Source of the DNA: Bryobacteraceae bacterium
GTDB lineage: Bacteria; Acidobacteriota; Terriglobia; Bryobacterales; Bryobacteraceae
Reading direction: 5' to 3'
DNA length: 5,240 nt
Assembly: GCA_025350445.1 (NCBI GenBank)
Contig: JANXXV010000777.1
Location: forward strand, 1-5,240
Positions 1 to 5,240 of the stretch are shown piece after piece (positions within the stretch are counted from its first letter, which is position 1; every line of letters starts with the position of its first letter). The position numbers were made by a program, and so were the translations under genes. The notes under the pieces were generated by a model. That model saw nothing but the letters and a program-made list of their open reading frames with translations. It was not told the DNA's origin and did no database searches.

Positions 1-273
1 ATGAAGTGCCTATTCTGTGAGAATTCGGTTCCGTTGGTACAAAGCCTCGTGCAACGGGGAGTGCCCTTTTGTTGCGTTGGACACAAGACAGCCTACCATG
101 CAGACACGCAACGGCTGATGTTGGCGCGGCTGATGGAAACACGGAAGCGGTACGGTTATGCCCGCACTGACGACGGTCTCGACGTGCAAGTGGAACCGGT
201 GTGCGAACAGGTGAACGCTTCTGTTCCTGAACGCAGACCCAAAATGCGGCTCCAACCGCTGGTCACCAGCTAA
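1..273 (+). CDS. Small zinc-finger-like protein (Cys/His-rich N-terminus)
   Basis: A 90-residue reading frame opens with ATG at the first base of the window, so this may be the true start or an internal Met of a longer gene; the upstream side cannot be seen. The N-terminus has C3-x2-C6, then C24-C25-x2-H28 and H33, followed by a probable helix with the pattern YH....L.LARL (residues 32-44). This arrangement resembles a short treble-clef-like zinc-binding module that I recall at the N-terminus of small acidobacterial proteins, where it usually reads FCS..H...YH. Zinc binding is inferred from the spacing only. Residues 50-90 are polar and look unstructured. The stop lies 38 bases before the start of the NHL-repeat gene on the same strand, so the two may share a transcript. 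Function unknown; a role in nucleic-acid or protein binding would be a guess. Confidence 0.55.
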   Translation: MKCLFCENSVPLVQSLVQRGVPFCCVGHKTAYHADTQRLMLARLMETRKRYGYARTDDGLDVQVEPVCEQVNASVPERRPKMRLQPLVTS

Positions 274-311
274 GACTTTCATCCGCCCCAGGAACCGTAC
301 TACATTGGTTC

Positions 312-1466
312 TTGGCTTCCCAGATCGGCAATTCAATCCGGATCGCAGGATTCTGTCTCCTATGTAGCGCTGGTGCAGGTGCGCAGACACCCCCGGATCC
401 AAATCCCAACCGCACCACGGGCTTTGCGGCGGATGCCAACGGGAACAGTTTCATCGCAATCGCGGGCCAGAACAAGGTCTATAAACTGAACTCCGCCGGC
501 GAGCTAAGTCTTTATGCAGGAACGGGCGAGCCGGGATTCAAGGGCGAAAATCTTGCCGCGTCCAGCGCGCAGTTGAACGCTCCTTGGGGCCTGTTTCTAG
601 ATGCCCCCGGCAACCTGTACATCGCGGACACTGGAAATGCGCGGCTGCGGAAAGTGGACGCTGGAACCGGAGCCATCACCACCGTCGCCGGCAACGGTAT
701 CGCAGGTTCTGCCGGCGACGGCGACATCGCAACCAACGCCCAACTAAACAGCCCGCTCGGCTTAACGGCGGATGCAACCGGAAACCTGGTGATCGCCGAG
801 GCTAAGGGTGCCCGCGTCCGAATGGTGGCAGCGGATTCCGGGCTGATAGCAACCGTTCCGCTCGACGATGGAATCGACCCGCTGGCAGCCCCATACGGGA
901 TTGTGAAGGATGTGATGGGCGCGGTGTTCGCCGCCGACGCAGGTAATGTCTTCAAGCTGGACGCGGGAAAGTTGAAAAGGGCGGCGCCGGAAACCATTTC
1001 ATTGACCAAGTCCGGAGTGTTCTTCGCTCCGGCACTGCAACAGATTGCTTATCCGCCACTGGCCTCCGCCATCCCTCTGGCGGCGGACGTGGAATGGGTG
1101 CCTGCCTCTTGTCCACCGCCGGGAACCAATCCTGGTCCGCAGGATTGCGTGGCCGCGGCCCGCTTGATGGTAGATCTGCGCCGGCTGCCGGCGAAATCCA
1201 CGCTGGAGGTGAGGCCATTCGGGATTTCCGATACGTTTGGCGCCTGGACGCTGGAACAAATTCAGTTCTCGACGCAGACCGGTAGCGGAACGGTGGCGCT
1301 GCTAAACGTGACTTTACCGATTACCCTCAGCACCACGGTGGGCCCCATGCCGGTGGACGTGGACATACCGCTGTCCGCGGTTCGCGTAAGGATGACGGTT
1401 ACCGGTTCGGTGCGGATCAACGCTTCGGTTTACAAATTTTCTCTCAGCGGCGATCTGTTTCCCTAA
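312..1466 (+). CDS. Secreted NHL-repeat beta-propeller protein
   Basis: This 384-residue protein starts at TTG 312. That codon is the only in-frame start after the stop at 228-230 that gives a signal peptide: residues 9-24 are hydrophobic and end in AGAGA before Q25, a likely signal peptidase I site. Residues about 35-215 hold NHL-type repeats. The clearest is at 90-128 (PWGLFLD, GNLYIADTGNARLRKV, ITTVAGNG), followed by a second at 147-172 (PLGLTAD, GNLVIAEA, ARVRMV) and weaker ones before and after. The GDGD.A..AQLN linker between repeats is common in acidobacterial NHL proteins. Residues about 225-384 form a different beta-rich domain containing two cysteines (CPPPG and QDC), which could pair, and a strand-rich C-terminus; I do not recognise its family. 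NHL propellers usually bind proteins, glycans or RNA, so an extracytoplasmic binding role is inferred. No Shine-Dalgarno sequence sits at the usual distance from the TTG; AGGAA at 290-294 is 17 bases away. The gene lies between the small Cys/His protein and a membrane protein on the same strand. Confidence 0.8.
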   Translation: MASQIGNSIRIAGFCLLCSAGAGAQTPPDPNPNRTTGFAADANGNSFIAIAGQNKVYKLNSAGELSLYAGTGEPGFKGENLAASSAQLNAPWGLFLDAPGNLYIADTGNARLRKVDAGTGAITTVAGNGIAGSAGDGDIATNAQLNSPLGLTADATGNLVIAEAKGARVRMVAADSGLIATVPLDDGIDPLAAPYGIVKDVMGAVFAADAGNVFKLDAGKLKRAAPETISLTKSGVFFAPALQQIAYPPLASAIPLAADVEWVPASCPPPGTNPGPQDCVAAARLMVDLRRLPAKSTLEVRPFGISDTFGAWTLEQIQFSTQTGSGTVALLNVTLPITLSTTVGPMPVDVDIPLSAVRVRMTVTGSVRINASVYKFSLSGDLFP

Positions 1467-1471
1467 TCGCA

Positions 1472-2041
1472 GTGGGACTCTTTACAGACCTGGATAATCC
1501 GCCGGAAACTTTCTGGAGCCGCAGAACCGGACTTTTCGCCGTGGCGGGATTGGCCTGCTATGCGCTGTCCCGGTTTTTGTTCACCTTCGATTCGGTAGCG
1601 ATCTTGCTGCTGACAAGCCTATTGCGGTTGAGTCCCCTGCTCCTGATTCCCAGTTGCGGGCGGGCGTGGCCGGTGATGCTGGCCGCGCCCTATCCGTTTG
1701 ATTTGGCGTTCGCCGCCTACTCTGAGCGCGGCCGCTGGTTAACCGGGGATTTGTCCATGTTTATCAGCAGCCCCACTGCGTTCCTGATCCTGACCGGTGG
1801 GGCGATGCTGGTGTCAATTCCACTCAGCAGTTGGCTGATTTCCCGTGCCGCCACTACGCCGGTTCCGGAGCAACTGCGCTATCTGCGTGGCGTGCTCTTC
1901 GGGATCACCACGGTGGCTGTTATTGTTCCCCTGCCGCAATGGAGCGTCTTCCTGATGCATAACATCGCGGAGCCTGCCGCGCTAGCCGGATTTGCGGCGG
2001 TGCTCGGCTATGGGACGCGGACTGCCAAGCTGGGATCATAA
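1472..2041 (+). CDS. Multi-spanning membrane protein of unknown function
   Basis: The 189-residue product begins at GTG 1472, five bases after the NHL gene's TAA. There is no clear ribosome binding site, so translation may be coupled to the upstream gene. Hydrophobic segments are visible at about residues 20-38, 41-60, 97-121, 139-160 and 166-180, suggesting four or five membrane helices with a short cytoplasmic-looking N-terminus (DLDNPPETFWSRR). Charged residues are few and sit mainly between helices, such as the YSERGRW stretch near 83-89. I recognise no family and see no catalytic motif. Its 3' end overlaps the convergent exported-protein gene by 34 bases (2008-2041). Its position after the NHL gene hints that the two are made together, which is inference only. 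Confidence 0.65.
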   Translation: MGLFTDLDNPPETFWSRRTGLFAVAGLACYALSRFLFTFDSVAILLLTSLLRLSPLLLIPSCGRAWPVMLAAPYPFDLAFAAYSERGRWLTGDLSMFISSPTAFLILTGGAMLVSIPLSSWLISRAATTPVPEQLRYLRGVLFGITTVAVIVPLPQWSVFLMHNIAEPAALAGFAAVLGYGTRTAKLGS

Positions 2042-2607
2042 GTTGAACCCGCGGACACCTGGGTCATGGTGATGCGCATCTTGGTGGGGAAGAACTTTTC
2101 CGAATCGGGCCGCTTGTGAGCATGACCTCCGCCACCGCTGCCGTCTTTGATCACCAGATCCATTTGCTTGATGCCTTCCGTCCAGACGATGGCTTCGTTC
2201 TGCCACCACGACGTCATCGGCACATCCTGTTCGTACACCCCTTTCTCGCGATAGAGGACGGTGCCTGTGCAGCCATAGCCGTTGCCTTGACCCTTGTTGG
2301 GAATGTAGCAGAGTGTCCAGGTGGTGTTCTCGCCACCCGCGGGCTTTTCAATTACCTCGGTGCGAATATGGACAGTCCCGTTTCGATAGTCCACCGGGGT
2401 GGTCCAGTCTTTCGGCCGGTCCGGGTTGATCAGGGGGCCTTTGACGTAGTAATGCGACTTATTGGGTGTCGAGTTGTCCGCATCCGCCTTGGTAAAGGTG
2501 AACGTGACATCGAAGAGAACGAACTGATCCGCGCGAGCCGCCAAGGGCACTGCCATCAGCGCCGAAACTCCGGCGAACAGGAGACGGAACCACCTGATCT
2601 GTTTCAT
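2008..2607 (-). CDS. Exported protein of unknown function, downstream of hcp
   Basis: The preferred start is ATG 2607, giving 199 residues, because GGTGA lies seven bases upstream and the product then begins with a good Sec signal: MKQIRWFR, a hydrophobic core at residues 9-22, and a likely cut after AARA (residue 26). An in-frame GTG at 2625 would add six residues before the signal. The mature part is beta-like and rich in aromatic residues. It has RPKDW (64-68), VDYRNGTVHIR (72-82), two cysteines, C100 and C113, around a PNKGQGNGYG segment that could form a disulfide, WW at 134-135, EGIKQM (144-149), and a glycine-rich HAH site (156-164) followed by KRPD. I have the impression that similar uncharacterised exported proteins occur in Planctomycetes and Acidobacteria, but can assign no function. 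It lies 19 bases after the frame-corrected hcp stop, so co-transcription with hcp is likely. No terminator is visible at its 3' end, which overlaps the opposing membrane-protein gene. Confidence 0.75.
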   Translation of the reverse strand: MKQIRWFRLLFAGVSALMAVPLAARADQFVLFDVTFTFTKADADNSTPNKSHYYVKGPLINPDRPKDWTTPVDYRNGTVHIRTEVIEKPAGGENTTWTLCYIPNKGQGNGYGCTGTVLYREKGVYEQDVPMTSWWQNEAIVWTEGIKQMDLVIKDGSGGGGHAHKRPDSEKFFPTKMRITMTQVSAGSTYDPSLAVRVP

Positions 2608-2626
2608 ATTTTGTTCACCGTGCACA

Positions 2627-2710
2627 TCAGGCCTTTTTGTTCAGCTTGAGATCCCAGCCGGCTTTGATGGCGCCCCCAAGCGTACCGTCGGATTTCTGTT
2701 CCTTATATTC
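2627..2710 (-). other. Displaced C-terminal tail of hcp (frame break near 2710)
   Basis: Reading the minus strand from base 2710 in the alternative frame gives a 27-residue tail that starts EYKEQKSDGT, contains GGAIKAGWD and ends LKLNKKA before TGA at 2629-2627. This is the expected end of Hcp1-family proteins (YK.Q..DG.....KAGWD...NKK). In the open frame the same DNA encodes an Arg/Asn/Pro-rich stretch ending GISS that has no family likeness. Adding one base, for example a G to make AAG GAA at 2712-2708, joins the two halves. The site (GGCAAGAATATAAG) is not a long homopolymer and is not a convincing slippery heptamer, so a sequencing or assembly indel or a real deletion is more likely than programmed frameshifting. 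Confidence 0.85.
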
Positions 2711-3114
2711 TTGCCAATCTTGGCAAAGTTCAGGGAGATGGAGTCCTCCGGAAGACTGTCCGTTGCGCAGATGGCATTCGTTTGGTAGGTGGAAACCAAA
2801 ATATCGCTGAAAGTGATTCTAAAGAATTCCTGCTGGTCCTTACCGGCCTTGCGGCAAGTCAGAACAGCGGACTTGATATGATCGCCGCCGGCACATGCCA
2901 GCATCAACTCCACTGACGCCTTGCTGGTCTTCATCGTAAAGTGAAAATCCTGCATGCTCACTTTGCCCGCGCCGCCGCCTCCTCCGAACGCAAAGGTTCC
3001 ACCGTTGGTTTGGCCCCAACTGAACGATTTAACGTTGATCTCGCCTTTATGTTTCGAGTCGGCGCTCTCGCCTTCGATCCCATCAATTTTCAGAAAGCAA
3101 TCAAAAAGTGACAT
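2641..3114 (-). CDS. hcp: Hcp-family type VI tube-like protein, frameshifted at C-terminus
   Basis: As read, the frame gives 157 residues from ATG 3114. The N-terminus (FDCFLKIDGIEGES, then KHKGEI and SFSWG at 23-34), the Gly-rich loop at 44-50 followed by KVSMQDFHFT, and C-terminal pieces such as LTCRKAG (85-91) and SISLNFAKI (125-133) match the Hcp1/T6SS_HCP family, whose members form hexameric rings that stack into the type VI secretion tube. The ring loop is a GGGGG run rather than a charged loop. From residue about 136 the reading frame no longer resembles the family; the expected tail is present in another frame down to 2627 (see separate entry). With one base restored the protein would have 162 residues, normal for Hcp. 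No other type VI gene (sheath, VgrG, baseplate, ClpV) is visible, so this may be one of the solitary Hcp paralogues found in Acidobacteria and Planctomycetes. It has a strong ribosome binding site and precedes an exported-protein gene. Confidence 0.85.
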   Translation of the reverse strand: MSLFDCFLKIDGIEGESADSKHKGEINVKSFSWGQTNGGTFAFGGGGGAGKVSMQDFHFTMKTSKASVELMLACAGGDHIKSAVLTCRKAGKDQQEFFRITFSDILVSTYQTNAICATDSLPEDSISLNFAKIGKNIRNRNPTVRLGAPSKPAGISS

Positions 3115-3123
3115 CTTACTTGT

Positions 3124-3130
3124 CCTCCTT
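3124..3130 (-). promoter_or_regulatory. Strong ribosome binding site of hcp
   Basis: The minus strand reads AAGGAGG here, nine bases before ATG 3114. It is the best Shine-Dalgarno sequence in the window and fixes the hcp start. It suggests high expression, as expected for a structural protein. Confidence 0.8.
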
Positions 3131-3142
3131 GCCGTAGCGCGG

Positions 3143-3158
3143 CCTAATTTGGATTAGG
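3143..3158. repeat. Inverted repeat between hcp and cpaF
   Basis: CCTAAT and ATTAGG form perfect 6-bp arms around a 4-base centre (TTGG). The right arm overlaps the candidate hcp -10 element and the left arm covers the likely transcription start, which would suit an operator. A second smaller inverted repeat (GCCG/CGGC, 3131-3143) adjoins it just upstream of the hcp ribosome binding site. An RNA hairpin in the hcp leader is the alternative. The regulator, if any, is unknown. Confidence 0.4.
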
Positions 3159-3184
3159 GTACCTCTTCTTAACACCGTTTACAA
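3156..3184 (-). promoter_or_regulatory. Candidate sigma-70-like promoter of hcp
   Basis: On the minus strand TTGTAA (3184-3179) is followed after 17 bases by TACCCT (3161-3156). The -35 matches four of six consensus bases; the -10 matches only three, though these are the key first, second and last positions. The spacing is ideal and the location, about 40 bases upstream of the ribosome binding site, is plausible. The match is weak enough to be chance. I found no convincing promoter for the divergent cpaF gene. Confidence 0.25.
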
Positions 3185-3241
3185 TTGCACCCTATTTCCG
3201 CCCGCCCGCGAAAGCCGTGCGCTACAGTGAAGACACGCACA

Positions 3242-3247
3242 CAGGAG
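3242..3247 (+). promoter_or_regulatory. Ribosome binding site selecting the cpaF GTG start
   Basis: CAGGAG ends six bases before GTG 3254. This favours the GTG over TTG 3185, which has no Shine-Dalgarno sequence and would add 23 residues that look like random coding (Arg/Pro/Lys-rich, not family-like). Confidence 0.65.
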
Positions 3248-3253
3248 CGACAC

Positions 3254-4579
3254 GTGGGAACTAATTTCCGACCGCAACCGAACCGAGGTCCAAGCGCAGC
3301 CGCCGATCGCTACTTCGAACTGAAATCCGAAATTCATAAGAAGCTGATCGGCGCGCTGAACATGGAACGCGTCAACTCGATCCCGAAGGACCGTTTGCGC
3401 GCGGAGATCGGACGCGTCGTCGAACGAATTCTCGAAGACGAACGCGTCCCCATGACCACCGCCGAGCAGAACAAGATCATCGAGGAGATTCTGGATGAAG
3501 TGCTCGGCCTCGGTCCCCTCGAGCCGCTGCTGAAAGAACCGTCCATCTCGGATATTCTTGTTAACCGCTTTGACAAGGTCTACATCGAACGCAACGGCAA
3601 ACTGGTACAGACGCAGGTCCGGTTCAAAGACAATGGGCACCTGCTGCACATCATCGAGAAGATCGTGTCGCAAGTGGGCCGGCGCATAGACGAAGCGCAG
3701 CCAATTGTGGATGCCCGCCTCCCCGATGGATCGCGCGTCAACGCCATCATTCCGCCGCTTGCGCTGGATGGCCCGTCGCTCAGCATCCGCCGCTTCGGCA
3801 GGCATGTCATCACCTCCGACGAGATGATCGAGAACAAGACGATCATGTCCGGCATGTTGAAGTTTCTGGCCGCCTGCGTAAAGTCGAAAGCGACAATTCT
3901 GATCTCGGGCGGAACCGGTTCCGGTAAGACCACCACGTTGAACGCGCTCTCGCGGTTCATCCCCGAAGACGAGCGCATTGTCACCATCGAAGATACCGCC
4001 GAGTTGCAGTTGCAGCAGCGGCACGTGGTGAAATTCGAAACGCGGCCGCCGAATTTGAACAAAGAAGGCGGCATCAATCAACGCCAGTTGGTGCGCACGG
4101 CGCTCCGCATGCGTCCTGACCGCATCATCGTCGGTGAGTGCCGCGGGGCCGAAGCGCTGGATATGTTGCAGGCGATGAACACCGGCGTCGAAGGTTCGAT
4201 GACTACGGTCCACGCCAACAATCCTAAGGATGCGTTTTCGCGGCTGGAATCCATGATTCTGATGGCGGACCTGGAAATCCCCACCCGGGTGATCCTGCAG
4301 CAACTTTCCAGTGCCGTGAAACTGGTAGTGCAGGTTTCGCGCCTGCAGGACGGAAGCCGCAAGATTATGAACGTGTCTGAAGTGCTGGGCGTCAAGGACG
4401 ATCGCGTGGATGTGCAGGACATTTTTGTTTTCGACCGCACCGGCGTCAACGATGCCGGCAAGGTGCAGGGCCGCTTCCGCGGCTGCGGCCACGAGCCGAA
4501 GATTCTGGAGCGATTGCGCATTAGCGGCATCAGTATCGATCCGGCGATTTTCGACGAAGTGGTTGAAGTGAATCCGTAG
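3254..4579 (+). CDS. cpaF: CpaF/TadA-type secretion ATPase
   Basis: The preferred start is GTG 3254, giving 441 residues; the TTG at 3185 would extend the frame by 23. The protein belongs to the type II/IV secretion (VirB11-like) ATPase family, whose CpaF/TadA branch powers assembly and retraction of Tad/Flp pili from the cytoplasmic face of the inner membrane. Residues about 15-85 are helical (the N-terminal bundle of CpaF), followed by the conserved LGPLEPLL.....SDILVN region (85-104) and SIRRF (177-181). The ATPase core shows Walker A GGTGSGKT (219-226), the Asp box with IED (245-247), Walker B IIVGECRG (291-298) with Glu295, and the His box GSMTTVHANN (314-323). All catalytic elements look intact and the length is normal. 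The usual neighbours (tadB/tadC, cpaE, rcpA/cpaC, flp) are absent on both sides: hcp diverges upstream and an enzyme gene converges 25 bases downstream. It is therefore monocistronic here, and its partners must lie elsewhere or differ from the Tad set. Confidence 0.93.
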   Translation: MGTNFRPQPNRGPSAAADRYFELKSEIHKKLIGALNMERVNSIPKDRLRAEIGRVVERILEDERVPMTTAEQNKIIEEILDEVLGLGPLEPLLKEPSISDILVNRFDKVYIERNGKLVQTQVRFKDNGHLLHIIEKIVSQVGRRIDEAQPIVDARLPDGSRVNAIIPPLALDGPSLSIRRFGRHVITSDEMIENKTIMSGMLKFLAACVKSKATILISGGTGSGKTTTLNALSRFIPEDERIVTIEDTAELQLQQRHVVKFETRPPNLNKEGGINQRQLVRTALRMRPDRIIVGECRGAEALDMLQAMNTGVEGSMTTVHANNPKDAFSRLESMILMADLEIPTRVILQQLSSAVKLVVQVSRLQDGSRKIMNVSEVLGVKDDRVDVQDIFVFDRTGVNDAGKVQGRFRGCGHEPKILERLRISGISIDPAIFDEVVEVNP

Positions 4580-4604
4580 ACAACCAATTAAGAGAACCCG
4601 ACGG

Positions 4605-5240
4605 CTACGATTTAATCGTGGCGCGCCGGTTCAGGCCCTGGAACGGAAAGCGCTTCTTGAACGACGCAAAATCGACCGTAATCCCTAAACCCGGCGCCTC
4701 GGGCAGCCGGATGGTTCCGCCGCTTTGCCTCGGATAGGTGCCGTTGGTCAATTCCTGAAAGATCTTGTCGTCCTCGGCTTCCCATTCCTGGATCAGGAAA
4801 TTTCTGCACACCGACATAGCCGCCAGGGACGCCACATGCGCCACTGGTCCGCTGCATTGGTGCGGCGCGATCTCCACTCCGTAGATTTCCGCCAGATTGG
4901 CGATCTTGCGGATTTCGGTGATTCCGCCTGCATGCATCACGTCCGGTTGAATAATGGCGGCACCCCGCGCCTCCAGCAACAGGCGGAATTCAAAGCGCGA
5001 CAGCAGCCCTTCGCCGGTCGCAATCGGCACTGGGCTTTTCGCCGCCACCTCGCCCAATCCCGCCGGGTTTTCCCGTAGCGTAGGTTCCTCAAGGAATAGC
5101 GGATGGTAGGGTTCCAGCGCCTTTGCAAATTGGATGGCGGACCGCGGGCTGAATGTCTCGGCGGCTTCGAGTCCGATGTCCAACTTGTCGCCGACCGCTT
5201 TGCGGACCGCCTCTACTTCCCGGATGCTTTTTTGAATGCG
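4605..5240 (-). CDS. Enolase-superfamily enzyme (mandelate racemase/muconate lactonizing type), 5' end outside window
   Basis: Only the C-terminal 211 residues are visible; the frame stays open to the window edge, and the TTG at 5183 is an internal codon rather than the start because coding continues upstream as RIQKSIREVEAVRKAVG. This is the barrel domain of the superfamily, which abstracts a proton next to a carboxylate held by a magnesium ion. Counting from the window edge, the ligand positions are E25, E51 (in LEEP) and E77 (in ATGE), followed by D100 (QPDVMHAGG) and H127 (APHQC). The spacing of 26, 26, 23 and 27 equals that of galactonate dehydratase (D183, E209, E235, D258, H285), suggesting a sugar-acid dehydratase or relative. 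Position 27, where that enzyme has its acid His185, is Ala. The exact substrate cannot be named. The gene converges on cpaF with 25 bases between stops and no clear terminator. Confidence 0.88.
   Translation of the reverse strand, partial: RIQKSIREVEAVRKAVGDKLDIGLEAAETFSPRSAIQFAKALEPYHPLFLEEPTLRENPAGLGEVAAKSPVPIATGEGLLSRFEFRLLLEARGAAIIQPDVMHAGGITEIRKIANLAEIYGVEIAPHQCSGPVAHVASLAAMSVCRNFLIQEWEAEDDKIFQELTNGTYPRQSGGTIRLPEAPGLGITVDFASFKKRFPFQGLNRRATIKS

Noticed and set aside
512..1009. A 165-residue minus-strand frame inside the NHL gene
   Set aside because: Its Ala/Pro/Ser-rich composition is typical of antisense to GC-rich coding; the plus frame has clear NHL repeats.
2116..2649. A 177-residue plus-strand frame opposite the exported protein and the hcp end
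   Set aside because: The minus frame has a signal peptide, a ribosome binding site and a family-like composition; the plus frame has none of these and runs across the hcp tail.
2701..2716. Programmed -1 frameshift site in hcp
   Set aside because: A -1 shift would restore the tail, but the sequence has no X XXY YYZ heptamer and no evident downstream stem. Hcp proteins are not known to use recoding, so an indel is the simpler explanation.
3185..3253. N-terminal extension of CpaF from TTG 3185
   Set aside because: There is no ribosome binding site for the TTG, the extra 23 residues are not family-like, and CAGGAG is well placed for GTG 3254.
3179..4492. A 437-residue open frame on the minus strand opposite cpaF
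   Set aside because: It is a shadow of the high-GC third codon positions of cpaF. Its His/Arg/Gln/Asp-rich product resembles no family, while the plus frame holds all the ATPase motifs.
4607..4619. ACGAT-TTA-ATCGT inverted repeat as a terminator between the convergent cpaF and enzyme genes
   Set aside because: Five-base AT-rich arms with no following T run on either strand, and it lies within the last codons of the enzyme gene; too weak to call a terminator.

Overview
The window is high-GC bacterial DNA with closely packed genes on both strands. An NHL-repeat secreted protein, a small cysteine/histidine protein ending in a YH..L.LARL-type helix, and an Hcp-family protein outside any visible type VI cluster together resemble soil Acidobacteriota of the Bryobacter/Solibacter kind. 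This placement is an inference from protein style, not from a marker gene.

Layout. (1) 1-2041, plus strand: a possible three-gene run made of a small zinc-finger-like protein (1-273), a secreted NHL-repeat beta-propeller protein starting at TTG (312-1466), and a small multi-spanning membrane protein starting at GTG five bases after the previous stop (1472-2041). (2) 2008-3114, minus strand: an Hcp-family protein with a strong ribosome binding site, followed by an exported protein of unknown function. The exported gene converges on the membrane-protein gene and their 3' ends overlap by 34 bases. (3) 3115-3253: a divergent control region with a 6-bp-arm inverted repeat and a candidate hcp promoter. 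(4) 3254-4579, plus strand: a complete CpaF/TadA-type secretion ATPase, best started at GTG 3254 rather than at the upstream TTG. No other tad/type IV pilus gene is visible beside it. (5) 4605-5240, minus strand: the C-terminal 211 residues of an enolase-superfamily (mandelate racemase/muconate lactonizing) enzyme that runs off the window edge.

Main points. The hcp gene carries a one-base frame break near 2710. The conserved C-terminal tail of 27 residues is intact but lies in another frame, ending at 2627, so the apparent 157-residue product has a wrong end. The enolase-superfamily enzyme keeps the expected spacing of metal ligands and the Asp-His pair of galactonate-dehydratase-like members, but has Glu for the first metal ligand and Ala where the acid histidine is expected. 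The Hcp plus exported-protein pair, divergent from a lone CpaF ATPase, is the most system-like arrangement here. I see no RNA gene, CRISPR array, insertion sequence or attachment site.
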